A DNA stretch of 64,000 bases from Amphibacillus sp052055485. Lineage in GTDB: Bacteria; Bacillota; Bacilli; Bacillales; Amphibacillaceae. Shown one piece after another: positions 8,018 to 16,836 of the stretch. A program made the translations under genes and the position numbers. Numbering within the stretch: position 1 is the stretch's first letter; every line of letters begins with the position of its first letter. Where the stretch lies: assembly GCF_052055485.1 (NCBI RefSeq), contig NZ_CP197171.1:558001-622000 (forward strand), given 5' to 3'. Under the pieces are notes generated by a model that saw only the letters and a list, made by a program, of their open reading frames with translations, did no database searches and was not told the DNA's origin.

Positions 8018-9004
8018 CTAGACCTCTCCCTTCGTTCGCTGTTCAAGTACTAGTCTTTTTTGACGTTTGCGTTTAACTTCTTTATGATTAGCAATTAATT
8101 TCGGCACAATCAAAGCAACAATAACCAAGACAGATGTAATTAATTTCATATCGCCAGTATCTAAAAATGGTGAGCGCAAAGCCAATGTCATAACGATTCG
8201 ATAAATAATTGCCCCTAGAATAACAGCCATTGTTGTGCGCATAATTGTCTTTGTCCCAACTACCGATTCACCAATAATGACCGAGGCAAGCCCAATAACA
8301 ATCATTCCAATCCCCATATTTAAATCAGCAAAACCAGCATATTGTGCATAAAGTGCACCTGATACAGCAACTAAACCATTTGATAACCCTAAACCAACAA
8401 TTTTCAAATGATCTGTATTGGCGGAAAAACTACGAATCATTTTCTCATTATCACCAGTGGCTCTTAACGCCAGACCCGTTTCTGTTTTTAAAAAGTAATC
8501 AAGCAATAGTTTAATAGCAAAAGTTAAAATCAACATCACAACTAAAATTCCCCATGTGCTTGGTACTCGTTCTAAACCGAAAAAGCCAAACAGTTGATTT
8601 AAACTTTGGTCAATGCCAAGTGTTGACCAGCTATCTGTTAATTTTGTAAAAATGGTTGGCTGGTTTAGCAATGGAATATTTGATTGACCCATAACCCGTA
8701 AATTAATTGAATAAAGTGCCGTCATCATTAGAATTCCTGAAAGAAGCGGATTAATGTTACCTTTTGTATTTAATAAACCTGTCAAACATCCAGCTAAAAA
8801 ACCAGCAATCAAAGCTAAAAGAGTCGCTAAAACAGTTGAAAAATCATTTGTAATAGCGATCGCTGCAACAGCAGCCCCTGTTACAAAACTCCCATCGACC
8901 GTTAAATCTGGAAAATCAAGCACCCGAAATGATAAATAAACACCGAGTGCCATGATTGCATAGATAACCCCTGATTCAAATGCATTAAATATTGAAATAA
9001 ACAC
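8018..9004 (-). CDS. ABC importer permease (BPD_transp_2 / TrpY class)
   Basis: About 328-residue integral membrane protein of the branched-chain-amino-acid-type permease family, with 8-9 predicted helices and the family segment DFPDLTVDGSFVTGAA near the N-terminus. I chose GTG 9004 as the start because AAGGGGAG lies ten bases upstream; the in-frame TTG at 9031 has no ribosome binding site. The C-terminus is basic and ends within one base of the ATPase start. It is the single membrane subunit of a binding-protein-dependent importer with its two neighbours. Confidence 0.85.
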   Translation of the reverse strand: MFISIFNAFESGVIYAIMALGVYLSFRVLDFPDLTVDGSFVTGAAVAAIAITNDFSTVLATLLALIAGFLAGCLTGLLNTKGNINPLLSGILMMTALYSINLRVMGQSNIPLLNQPTIFTKLTDSWSTLGIDQSLNQLFGFFGLERVPSTWGILVVMLILTFAIKLLLDYFLKTETGLALRATGDNEKMIRSFSANTDHLKIVGLGLSNGLVAVSGALYAQYAGFADLNMGIGMIVIGLASVIIGESVVGTKTIMRTTMAVILGAIIYRIVMTLALRSPFLDTGDMKLITSVLVIVALIVPKLIANHKEVKRKRQKRLVLEQRTKGEV

Positions 9005-9068
9005 AGCACTTTTTCTCCCCTTCTTTGTCAATCATCTATTCAATAATCTATCTGTTAATAAGGATGAA

Positions 9069-9100
9069 ACCGACTCATGTCGTCTAGAGATTGAGTCGGT
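9069..9100 (-). promoter_or_regulatory. Intercistronic stem-loop between binding protein and permease
   Basis: Nine-bp stem ACCGACTCA / TGAGTCGGT within the 132-base gap between the lipoprotein and the permease. On the minus strand the following bases are only weakly T-rich, so it is more likely a partial terminator or mRNA-stability element that keeps binding-protein levels above permease levels. Confidence 0.5.
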
Positions 9101-9136
9101 CGATAACAATCATTTCATATTATATTTCTTAGTTAA

Positions 9137-10147
9137 CTACTGTAACTCAGCAATTTCATCCCAGTCACTATTCCATTCAATGCCTTGTGCTTCAACTGCT
9201 GATTGGTTAATGAAGAGTTGCATCTCAGGCGGATATTCAATACTAATATCTGCCGGTTCGATCCCTTCAGTTAAAATGTCTACAGCCATCTCGCCCGTCC
9301 GATAACCAATCGTGTAATAGTCGATACCAAAAGTAGCAAAACCACCTCGTGTTAGTGAGTCAGGTTCTCCAACAACAAGTGGAAGTTGTTGCTCTTCGGC
9401 AACCGCAACAACAGTTTCTAATGCAGATACAACCGTATTATCTGTCACAATGTAAATCAAATCAGCTTCTCCAACCAGCGAAGTTGTAGCCTGTTGCACT
9501 TCAGCTGATGTTGAAACCGTTCGTTCAACTACTGTTAAACTTGTATCCTGAACCGCTTCATTAACATGGTCAATCTGAATAACTGAATTCTGCTCACCAG
9601 CATTATAAACAACACCAACAGCAGATTCTGGAAAATACTGATCGATAAAATTGACCGTTTCAATAATGGCATCTGGATGCATATCCATGACACCGGTTAT
9701 ATTCCTGTCTGGTTGATCCAATGACTCTACAAGTCCTGCCTCAATGGCATCTGTTACCGATGTAAAAACAATTGGAATATCACTTGTTGCTTGTAATGCA
9801 GCCTGGGCACTAGGTGTTGCATTAGCAAAAACCAAATCCACATTATCTGCTACAAAATTTTGAGCAATGGTTGATGTATTACTTTGATCACCCTGAGCAT
9901 TCCTTAAATCGTATTCAACATCTAAAACTGCCTCTTCAATCGCTGCTTGAAAACCTTCATAAGCCGCATCTAATGAAGGATGCTCAATGAATTGTGAGAC
10001 ACCAATTTGATATGTCCCTGTCTCTTGTGTATCTTCTTGACCTGAGTCTCCCGTTTCCTCCGAATCATCTTGATTGTCTTGAGCACAAGCTCCCAATACA
10101 ATTAATGTAATAAGACTAAGCATGATCATCGATAGCTTATTTTTCAT
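9137..10147 (-). CDS. ABC substrate-binding lipoprotein (ABC_sub_bind family, TrpX-like)
   Basis: 336-residue surface lipoprotein: signal peptide with lipobox LGAC at about residue 20, then an acidic linker (DNQDDSEETGDSGQEDTQE) and a two-lobe periplasmic-binding domain of the ABC_sub_bind family (YQIGVSQFIEHPSLDAAYEG, FANATPSAQAAL, VVGEPDSLTRGGFATFGIDYY). First gene of the importer operon. The start ATG has GGAGAG upstream. It probably captures an amino acid or small aromatic solute. No T-box or other amino-acid riboswitch was seen upstream. Confidence 0.9.
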   Translation of the reverse strand: MKNKLSMIMLSLITLIVLGACAQDNQDDSEETGDSGQEDTQETGTYQIGVSQFIEHPSLDAAYEGFQAAIEEAVLDVEYDLRNAQGDQSNTSTIAQNFVADNVDLVFANATPSAQAALQATSDIPIVFTSVTDAIEAGLVESLDQPDRNITGVMDMHPDAIIETVNFIDQYFPESAVGVVYNAGEQNSVIQIDHVNEAVQDTSLTVVERTVSTSAEVQQATTSLVGEADLIYIVTDNTVVSALETVVAVAEEQQLPLVVGEPDSLTRGGFATFGIDYYTIGYRTGEMAVDILTEGIEPADISIEYPPEMQLFINQSAVEAQGIEWNSDWDEIAELQ

Positions 10148-10206
10148 AACTTGTTCGCTCTCCTTATTGCAATTCTATTTTAAATTTTCTGAATTTAATG
10201 TGAATC

Positions 10207-10217
10207 ATTATACCATA
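10207..10217 (-). promoter_or_regulatory. Extended -10 promoter for the ABC importer operon
   Basis: Minus-strand TATGGTATAAT, a perfect -10 hexamer with an extended TATG motif, about 60 bases upstream of the lipoprotein start. No good -35 is visible, which is usual for extended -10 promoters. Confidence 0.6.
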
Positions 10218-10593
10218 CTTTGAGACACTACTGTATGCTTTTATTAAGAATGTTCTAAATTTTTTGTTTACTTCTCTCCCTAATTAAAAATCACAAATGA
10301 ACAATAAGTTAGCAGTGTATTCATTGTGCTCTGATCAAACCAATCTACTTTATACAGACGAATGAGTCATCTATATTTACAACTACACAAGCTGAACTTT
10401 TCTAAAAATGTTTGATTTTTCATTTGTCACTTTTTTTATCATATGCTATTTTTCTTATGTAGGGATTATAATAAAGTATGTTCCTACTATTTATTATTTC
10501 ACCCTACTTCAATTAAGCTTAGAAAATAATCGCTTTTTCAGATATTCTGCAAGACATTTACGTCAGCTGTTCTAATATATTTATTAGAAAAAG
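10218..10593. other. Intergenic, nothing recognised
   Basis: About 375 bases of AT-rich sequence upstream of the importer promoter. No reading frame, riboswitch signature or repeat could be supported. Confidence 0.5.
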
Positions 10594-10634
10594 CGTGCAT
10601 TTACACAATAAAATAGGTAAATGCACGTTTTTTT
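10594..10634 (-). terminator. Bidirectional terminator behind fni
   Basis: Perfect 11-bp stem CGTGCATTTAC / GTAAATGCACG with a run of seven T on the plus strand and CTTTTTC on the minus strand. The only gene running into it is fni on the minus strand, 100 bases away. Confidence 0.75.
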
Positions 10635-10736
10635 AATGAGTTCGTTCACAAAACTATATTTAAAAATCTATGACATCCGTTAAAAGCTTAATCTTGACAC
10701 GAATGTAGTGACTTCATCAACAATAGAGGTTACCCC

Positions 10737-11765
10737 TTATCTTAATTCCACTCGATTGGTTTGTTTCAATTCATCAATCGTTGCAGCACCTACACCAAAC
10801 ATAGCCATCTGTAACTCTAATTCACGTGTTTTCATCATTTGGATCACAGCTTCTGCTGAAGTGGTCGCATCTTTTAAAAGAGAGCGTGCAAAACCAACAA
10901 AATCTGCACCTAAGGCAATGGCTTTGGCAGCATCAACACCCGTTTTCATTCCACCACTAGCAAAAACAGAAGCATCACTTACCATTTCTTTCACCGTTAC
11001 TAAACTCTCGACAGTAGAGATTCCCCAGTCAACAAAGGCTTCAGCGGCTTGTTTTCGAATTGGATCAGCTGAGCGAAGTTTTTCCACCTGGCTCCAGGAG
11101 GTCCCCCCAGCTCCCGCAACATCAATAAATTGAATACCAACATTACGCAATTGTTGAGCTGATTCCCCATCAATTCCCCAACCGACTTCTTTCACTCCAA
11201 TCGGGACAGTCAACGTTTCTACAAGCTGTTCAATTTTAGGTAATAATTTTTCAAAATTAGTGTCACCATTAGTTTGAATCACTTCCTGAATCGTATTTAG
11301 ATGTAAGACCAAAGCGTTCGCCTCTGTCATATCAATAATCTGTTGACATTGATCGATTGAAAAGCCATAATTCAGTTGGACTGCTCCTAAATTAGCGATA
11401 ATTGGAATATTAGGTGCATATTTGCGAACTAGAAACGATTCACGATAATCTTCCTTCTCGATCAAAGCTCGTGTTGAACCTAGAGCCAATACCCATCCTT
11501 GCTCCTCGGCTGCAATCGCCAAGTTCTGATTAATTTTAGTTGCTTCTTCTGATCCACCAGTCATTGAGCTAATTAAAAATGGGGTTACTGAATCACGACC
11601 CAAAAAAGATGTGGCCAATGAGATTTTGTTAAAATCAATTTCAGGTAAAGCGTTATGAATCAATCGAACCTTTTCCATTCCTGAAGTGATTCCCTCACCT
11701 GTTACTTGATCCGTTAAGCACAATGTAATATGCTCTGCCTTACGTTTATTAATATGATCTGACAT
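10737..11765 (-). CDS. fni: Type 2 isopentenyl-diphosphate delta-isomerase (FMN-dependent)
   Basis: 342-residue TIM-barrel flavoprotein that interconverts IPP and DMAPP. Family motifs are present: RKAEHI at the N-terminus, PFLISSMTGG, LALGSTRAL, GVKEVGWGI, DVAGAGGTSW, and FASGGMKTGVDAAKAIALGADFVG for FMN phosphate binding. The start is ATG 11765, six to seven bases after AAAGGGTG; the track-longest GTG is inside that site. It supplies DMAPP for the mevalonate pathway, whose kinases are about 27 kb to the right. In many lactic acid bacteria fni sits next to mvaK2; here it stands alone. Confidence 0.95.
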   Translation of the reverse strand: MSDHINKRKAEHITLCLTDQVTGEGITSGMEKVRLIHNALPEIDFNKISLATSFLGRDSVTPFLISSMTGGSEEATKINQNLAIAAEEQGWVLALGSTRALIEKEDYRESFLVRKYAPNIPIIANLGAVQLNYGFSIDQCQQIIDMTEANALVLHLNTIQEVIQTNGDTNFEKLLPKIEQLVETLTVPIGVKEVGWGIDGESAQQLRNVGIQFIDVAGAGGTSWSQVEKLRSADPIRKQAAEAFVDWGISTVESLVTVKEMVSDASVFASGGMKTGVDAAKAIALGADFVGFARSLLKDATTSAEAVIQMMKTRELELQMAMFGVGAATIDELKQTNRVELR

Positions 11766-12018
11766 TTTTATCACCCTTTATTTGTCTGCAATTAGTCGAT
11801 AATGCATCCAGCTTTGGCTGAATTTCAACCATCAGAGCGACTTAGTTACTCACTACTTTAGCACATTTCAACGATCAATTAACAGTTCAACCTCTTGAAT
11901 TCATCATTATTAAGCAAATATGATAAAATATAGCTAATATATAATGAAAGACCTGAAAATAAAGGAGGGAGTGTCGCCTACTCTAATTGACTAAACCATG
12001 GTGAGGGCGACGATGATA

Positions 12019-13254
12019 ATGAAGGAAAATTTAATTAAACGTTTCACATCTTATGTAAAAATCGACACACAATCAAATGAAGATAACGATACCTGTCCAT
12101 CAACAGATGGACAATGGGATCTTGCTAAACAGCTAGTTGAAGAACTAAAAGCTATCGGAATGGAAGAGGTAACAATCGATGAAAATTGCTATGTGATGGC
12201 TACCTTGCCAGCAAATACAACCAAAGAAGTAGAAACAATCGGTTTTTTAGCCCACCTTGACACCGCAACAGATTTTACTGGTAGAGATGTTAAACCAAAT
12301 GTCATCGAAAATTATGATGGACAAGATATCTGTTTAAATCAAGAAAAACAAATTATTTTAAAAACAGAAGATTACCCTGCTTTGAAGCATTATCAAGGTC
12401 AAACATTAATTACAACTGATGGAACCACCTTACTTGGTGCTGATAATAAGGCTGGGATTGCTGAAATTATCACAGCAATGAACTATTTAATCCAACATCC
12501 CGAAATAAAACACGGGAAAATTCGCATTGCCTTTACTCCAGACGAAGAAATTGGTCGTGGCCCGCATAAATTTGATGTAGCTGCCTTTGGCGCAGACTAT
12601 GCTTATACTGTCGATGGTGGACCATTGGGTGAATTACAATATGAAAGTTTTAATGCGGCAGCTGCAAAGGTCTCTCTTTTCGGCAATAATGTTCATCCCG
12701 GAACAGCCAAAAATAAGATGCTGAATGCGATTAAATTAGCTATTGCTTTTAATGACCGTTTACCAGCAGAACAAGCTCCTGAATTTACTGAGGAATATCA
12801 AGGTTTTTATCATTTACTATCTTTGACAGGAGATACTGAGTCTTCTAAACTCTACTATATTATTCGCGATCATGATCGGGAAGCTTTTGAACAGAAAAAA
12901 GACTTTATGAATGAACTGGTACATGAGTTTAAGCAAAAATACGGGGAGCGTGCCATCTCAGTTGAAATGACCGACCAATATTATAATATGCGTGAAAAAA
13001 TTGAACCTGTCCGTCATATTGTTGATATTGCCTCTGCTGCCATGAAGGAGTTAGGAATAGAACCCATTATTGCTCCAATTCGCGGTGGGACAGATGGTTC
13101 TCAACTTTCCTATATGGGCTTACCAACACCTAACTTATTCACAGGTGGTGAGAATTTCCACGGGAAGTTTGAATATGTTTCAGTCAATCATATGGTAAAA
13201 GCCGTTGGAACCATTGTAAAGATTTGTTCATTGTTTGAAGAACGAGCGAAATAA
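12019..13254 (+). CDS. pepT: Peptidase T (tripeptide aminopeptidase)
   Basis: 411-residue M20B zinc aminopeptidase that releases the N-terminal residue of tripeptides in the cytoplasm. Metal and catalytic positions are visible: His79 and Asp81 (AHLDTATD), Asp142 (GADNKAG), Glu176/Glu177 (DEEIGRG), Asp199 (TVDGG) and a C-terminal GENFHGKFE. The sequence from MKENLIKRF lines up with B. subtilis PepT, so ATG 12019 is chosen; ATG 12013 is equally close to the GGTGAGGG site (12000-12007). A second strong AGGAGGGAG at 11964 sits before a seven-codon frame (GTG TCG ... TAA), which might be a leader peptide but is unproven. Confidence 0.95.
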   Translation: MKENLIKRFTSYVKIDTQSNEDNDTCPSTDGQWDLAKQLVEELKAIGMEEVTIDENCYVMATLPANTTKEVETIGFLAHLDTATDFTGRDVKPNVIENYDGQDICLNQEKQIILKTEDYPALKHYQGQTLITTDGTTLLGADNKAGIAEIITAMNYLIQHPEIKHGKIRIAFTPDEEIGRGPHKFDVAAFGADYAYTVDGGPLGELQYESFNAAAAKVSLFGNNVHPGTAKNKMLNAIKLAIAFNDRLPAEQAPEFTEEYQGFYHLLSLTGDTESSKLYYIIRDHDREAFEQKKDFMNELVHEFKQKYGERAISVEMTDQYYNMREKIEPVRHIVDIASAAMKELGIEPIIAPIRGGTDGSQLSYMGLPTPNLFTGGENFHGKFEYVSVNHMVKAVGTIVKICSLFEERAK

Positions 13255-13258
13255 AACA

Positions 13259-13333
13259 GGACTTTAATCAGTAAGAGTTAGCCGCCCTACACGATGTAGG
13301 TTCGAGTTTTACGGATGGTTATCTGTGGTAAAT
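13259..13333 (+). repeat. Dispersed repeat family R, copy 2
   Basis: Starts ACTTTAATCAGTAAGAG, contains the small hairpin CTACACGATGTAG, and ends with CGAGTTTTACGGATGGTTAT plus CTGTGGTAAAT. It lies directly behind pepT. Confidence 0.75.
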
Positions 13334-13407
13334 AGAATGTGACATACAGATAAGAAGACAGAGAAACTTATCTATGTATTTTAAAAGAGAAGAGAAGGGA
13401 TGAAAGT

Positions 13408-13833
13408 ATGAAACGAATAATCATAGGGATAGCTTTACTATCCATGTTATCTGCTTGCCAAACGGGGACAGAGGAAAACAATGGATTAGATAATGATGAG
13501 CAAACCCAAGCTACAGAAGAAAATATAGAAGCAGAACCTAATAATCAGGAAGCTGAATCAGGGCAAACAGAAGACAACGAAGAACAAGAGTATTCTGAGG
13601 AGTCGAATACAGACGAGGATAGCTTTCAAGAGATGGAAGTTATTGAGGAATATATAGATGTGTCAGACTATCAACGTGAGATAGAAACAGATAATAGAAA
13701 TACAAGAGTCATGTTTTTCAAATCAGATCAAGGAGAAAAGGAGTATAAAACAGTCTTTATTAAAGATAAAAGTCGCTTAAAGATTATTCATTTAGGCGAG
13801 GACGGTTTGCTATTTAATGAGGAATTAAATTAA
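13408..13833 (+). CDS. Small acidic lipoprotein, unknown function
   Basis: 141 residues. Type II signal peptide with lipobox LSAC (Cys17), followed by about 60 residues very rich in Glu, Gln, Asn and Asp, which act as a flexible spacer. A compact C-terminal part of about 55 residues (YQREIETDNRNTRVMFFKSD and KTVFIKDKSRLKIIHLGEDG) looks like a small beta fold. The start ATG follows AGAGAAGGG. It has its own terminator and no obvious operon partner. I do not recognise the family. Confidence 0.75.
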   Translation: MKRIIIGIALLSMLSACQTGTEENNGLDNDEQTQATEENIEAEPNNQEAESGQTEDNEEQEYSEESNTDEDSFQEMEVIEEYIDVSDYQREIETDNRNTRVMFFKSDQGEKEYKTVFIKDKSRLKIIHLGEDGLLFNEELN

Positions 13834-13841
13834 TATTTATT

Positions 13842-13880
13842 AAGTGGGTTAGCAGATTAATCTCTGTAACCCACTTATTA
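13842..13880 (+). terminator. Terminator of the small lipoprotein gene
   Basis: Perfect 10-bp stem AAGTGGGTTA / TAACCCACTT with a 15-base loop, followed by a weak T-rich stretch, nine bases after the stop codon. Confidence 0.6.
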
Positions 13881-13969
13881 CTTCTCTACATACGACTATT
13901 TTGTGCTATTTCAAAGCTTATATGATAGAGTGGAAGTAATTCTTAAAAATCGATATGGTGGTCAAAATC

Positions 13970-14959
13970 ATGAAGCGGACTCTTTTTATAATTATATTAG
14001 GAATAATAGGTCTACTCTATTTCAATTGGGAAATGAATCAGCCCCTGACTAGTCAACCAGCACAAACGGTACAAAAAACGCTAGAAAACCGGACACTATC
14101 TGTTCAAATGATAACGCGCCTTTGGAAATTAACAGATATCGACCTTGATGTCAGCTCTGCCATGCTTGTAGATGCAGAAACAGGACATGTTATTTATCAA
14201 GAAAATAGTACCAACCCTCTGCCGGTTGCTAGTATGTCAAAATTGATGACAGAATTGCTTGTTTTAGAAGCCATTGAAGCAGATATTCTCAACTGGGATA
14301 GTGAAATATCGATTAGTGATTATGCCTATGACATATCCCACCAGCCTGGCTATGCATCTGTTCATCTTCAACAAGATAAATCATACACAGTTAAAGAATT
14401 GTTTCATGCAATGGCCATCCATTCCGCAAATGGAGCAACGATTGCTCTAGCAGAAGCTGTAAGTGGAAATGAAAAACTATTTGTTCATCAGATGAACAAT
14501 AAAGCAAATGAACTGGGTTTAAGTGACTCTACCTTTGTCAATAGTACAGGGTTGGATAATGATCACCTTGGACAGTTCTTCTCAGTAGGAACAAGTGATG
14601 ATACAAATAAAATGTCTGCTCAAGACCTGATAACATTAGCTCGATATTTAATCAATCATCATCCAACTATACTAGATGTAACGAGCTTACCTGCGTACCT
14701 AGCAAATGATCGAGAATATCTAAACACAAATTGGCTGTTAGAGGAAAATACTACTTATGGTATGGTTGATGGCTTGAAAACTGGCTACACTGATTTAGCT
14801 GGTTATTGTTTTACCGGAACCGCCCAACATGAGAATGTTCGTCTAATCTCTGTTGTTATGGGGACAGAGTCATTCACGCAACGTTTTATCGAAACAGAAA
14901 AACTATACGAGCAAGCCTTTGAACAAATGGAGAAATGGTCAGATCTTATTGTCTATTGA
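13970..14959 (+). CDS. Serine-type D-Ala-D-Ala carboxypeptidase (S11), short form
   Basis: 329-residue penicillin-binding-protein-like enzyme that trims peptidoglycan stem peptides. All three S11 motifs are present: SMSK (Ser88, Lys91), SAN (152-154) and KTG (270-272). The N-terminus carries a membrane segment (residues 4-18) acting as signal or anchor. The protein stops soon after the catalytic domain and lacks the usual C-terminal PBP5 beta domain, so it is shorter than DacA (about 440). The start is ATG 13970 with GGTGG eight bases upstream; ATG 13955 overlaps that site. It is monocistronic. Confidence 0.9.
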   Translation: MKRTLFIIILGIIGLLYFNWEMNQPLTSQPAQTVQKTLENRTLSVQMITRLWKLTDIDLDVSSAMLVDAETGHVIYQENSTNPLPVASMSKLMTELLVLEAIEADILNWDSEISISDYAYDISHQPGYASVHLQQDKSYTVKELFHAMAIHSANGATIALAEAVSGNEKLFVHQMNNKANELGLSDSTFVNSTGLDNDHLGQFFSVGTSDDTNKMSAQDLITLARYLINHHPTILDVTSLPAYLANDREYLNTNWLLEENTTYGMVDGLKTGYTDLAGYCFTGTAQHENVRLISVVMGTESFTQRFIETEKLYEQAFEQMEKWSDLIVY

Positions 14960-14977
14960 AAATACTATTAAATAAGG

Positions 14978-15184
14978 GAAATTTCAATCCAGCGGGGGTT
15001 AACACCTGTGTGACCAACATCGTGGGACTGGGACTCAGAATAAGAAAACCACTTATTCTTGCGGGGTAAAGCTCCGTAGTTTTCCTTAGTGCGGTTACTC
15101 GTCCCACCGTAAAGATTTGCGGTTACTCGCCCCATCAAAACCTGTTGTTGCTCCGAGTTTTACGGACGGTTATCTGTGATAAAT
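14978..15184 (+). repeat. Dispersed repeat family R, copy 3 (long form)
   Basis: About 207 bases. It shares its 3' half with the copy at 42454-42585: GCGGTTACTCGCCCCA, then ...GTTGTTGCTCCGAG and TTTTACGGACGGTTATCTGT followed by GATAAAT. The 5' end has the family start TTTCAATCCAGCGGGGG. Non-coding. Confidence 0.75.
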
Positions 15185-15301
15185 TGATTATTCTGCTAGC
15201 AATCATTTTCATATTTTCCACTAGTTATTGCTATTCTGACACGTTTAAATTTAAAAACATCATCAGAAAAAAGAAGATAATATATATCTAATACTTCTAG
15301 A

Positions 15302-15395
15302 TAATCAACAACATTATCCACAGAACAAACCTGATTTTAGTAGTCTTTAATTGTTTTATCCACATTGTCCACAGAAAAGGTTGCGGTTATCCACA
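15302..15395 (+). promoter_or_regulatory. DnaA-box cluster A
   Basis: Five same-orientation boxes: TAATCAACA at 15302, TTATCCACA at 15314, TTATCCACA at 15356, TTGTCCACA at 15365 and TTATCCACA at 15387. Three are perfect matches to the Bacillus DnaA box. Offsets from the first box are 0, 12, 54, 63 and 85, identical to those of cluster C near 18.6 kb. No dnaA or dnaN gene is in the window. Confidence 0.85.
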
Positions 15396-15564
15396 AATAC
15401 TATTGTATTTTCGTGCTATATACCTTCTTTAGCTAGACTGTTATCCTATCTACAGACTTAGAAAAACGAATATCAAATAGCTATGTTATTAAAATAAAAA
15501 CGTTTTATTAATTTGGACACCTACTAGACTGTCATATCGAAATTTTTTTAACGAGATAAACGTA
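15396..15564. other. AT-rich spacer between DnaA-box clusters A and B
   Basis: About 170 bases, AT-rich, with no gene or clear hairpin. It could serve as an unwinding region, but no evidence beyond base composition supports that. Confidence 0.4.
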
Positions 15565-15636
15565 TAATCCACAAGTTTATCCACATAATGAATATTAACT
15601 TCATGGTGGTTACTTAGTTTATCCACATTGTCCACA
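15565..15636 (+). promoter_or_regulatory. DnaA-box cluster B
   Basis: Four same-orientation boxes: TAATCCACA at 15565, TTATCCACA at 15577, TTATCCACA at 15619 and TTGTCCACA at 15628 (offsets 0, 12, 54, 63). The abutting pair TTATCCACATTGTCCACA is the same as in cluster A. The fifth box expected at +85 is absent. Confidence 0.85.
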
Positions 15637-15794
15637 AATATATAACTAGACCTTATCAATTATGGAGGCTAGAGAAAGTAACCCCATTATTCTCAATTTG
15701 ATAATTCTTATTTATGATGATCTATTGCGGAACTCACCTTCACATTGGTTAATTATTTTTTTCTCAACCTACTAAGGTCATAATTATTTAATTT

Positions 15795-16634
15795 TTACGG
15801 ATTCGAGTTATAGAGCCGATTATGCCACTGCTGTAAGATATCAGCAATAAGCTCTTGCAACTGCAAACATTCATTTTTATATCGTAAGCGAAAATAAAAA
15901 CTTCTGAGAAAATTAGCGACATTGGTCTTCTTCCAAAAGAAGTTCAAACTGTATCCTTCATTTTCTAGTAATTGCTTGAGTTCATTTGAAATGGTTAATA
16001 ACCAAACTTCGATATCATCTTCTGTTAACCCTTGATCTATCAAAGCTTCTACTGCAAACATTAATCTTTCATCCTCATCATCAACATATGGGATTTGATT
16101 TATGCTGTCTTTGAATAAACACTGTTTGATGACTTCAAGACATTCAGAAGATAAATCCCGTTTGAATTTGGGATGTCTTATGGCTGTTGCGATTAAATCA
16201 GCACCATGTGCAACGCTATGCGCCCAACCTTTATTATCTACATAGCCACGGACATCTTTTTCTCGCTTTAAATATTCAATACTTGCTTCAATAGCTGGTA
16301 ATAAATGATCCTCTGAAAGAAATTGGCTTTGTCTGTCCTTTTCTAAAATCAGGCCAATCACTAACGCAGAAAAAGAACGGGCAAATACTGAATCATCTTC
16401 CTTTTGACCAATATCTAAAAACAGTTTGTTCAAACAAACCTCAAGAATATAATCTAATTGTTTAGTTGTTAAATCATCTTCTAAAATAAGTTTCCCAAAG
16501 GTATTGAAAATAAGTGTATCCCTTAGTTCAGGGTCATTTGATCCGATATTAGCCAACATTCTGTCAATCAGGCTATCTAATTTATTTTCTTGCAATACTG
16601 CATCGAGATTTTGGAGTTCTAATTTTAATGTCAT
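15795..16634 (-). CDS. DUF2785 family protein
   Basis: 279-residue, mainly helical cytoplasmic protein. The family marker is the central segment DVRGYVDNKGWAHSVAHGAD. The function of DUF2785 is not known. The ATG is preceded very closely by GGTGAAGGA, a tight but usable spacing. It is transcribed toward the DnaA-box clusters A and B, which lie in its downstream region, and stands alone. Confidence 0.85.
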   Translation of the reverse strand: MTLKLELQNLDAVLQENKLDSLIDRMLANIGSNDPELRDTLIFNTFGKLILEDDLTTKQLDYILEVCLNKLFLDIGQKEDDSVFARSFSALVIGLILEKDRQSQFLSEDHLLPAIEASIEYLKREKDVRGYVDNKGWAHSVAHGADLIATAIRHPKFKRDLSSECLEVIKQCLFKDSINQIPYVDDEDERLMFAVEALIDQGLTEDDIEVWLLTISNELKQLLENEGYSLNFFWKKTNVANFLRSFYFRLRYKNECLQLQELIADILQQWHNRLYNSNP

Positions 16635-16769
16635 TCCTTCACCATTCTTTCAACATATAATCCTATCTTTGTTCTTTTAAATACTTTCATACTTATTACA
16701 AAAAAATTATGAGCAACTAAACAAATAGCAGACAGTTTTAGATAATCCATAATCACTGTTAATCACGAA

Positions 16770-16806
16770 AACAATGCATACCGATTGAATCTCGATATGC
16801 ATTGTT
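16770..16806 (-). terminator. Terminator of the SDR gene
   Basis: Inverted repeat AACAATGCATA / TATGCATTGTT with a 15-base loop, ending on the minus strand in TTTTCG. It lies 30 bases after the stop of the SDR gene. Confidence 0.7.
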
Positions 16807-16836
16807 CATTCAACTTGTTTTAATTATGCACGTAAG

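Noticed and set aside
10148..10736. T-box or other riboswitch upstream of the TrpXYZ-class importer
   Set aside because: No T-box sequence (AGGGTGGNACCGCG-like) or specifier hairpin was found on the minus strand.
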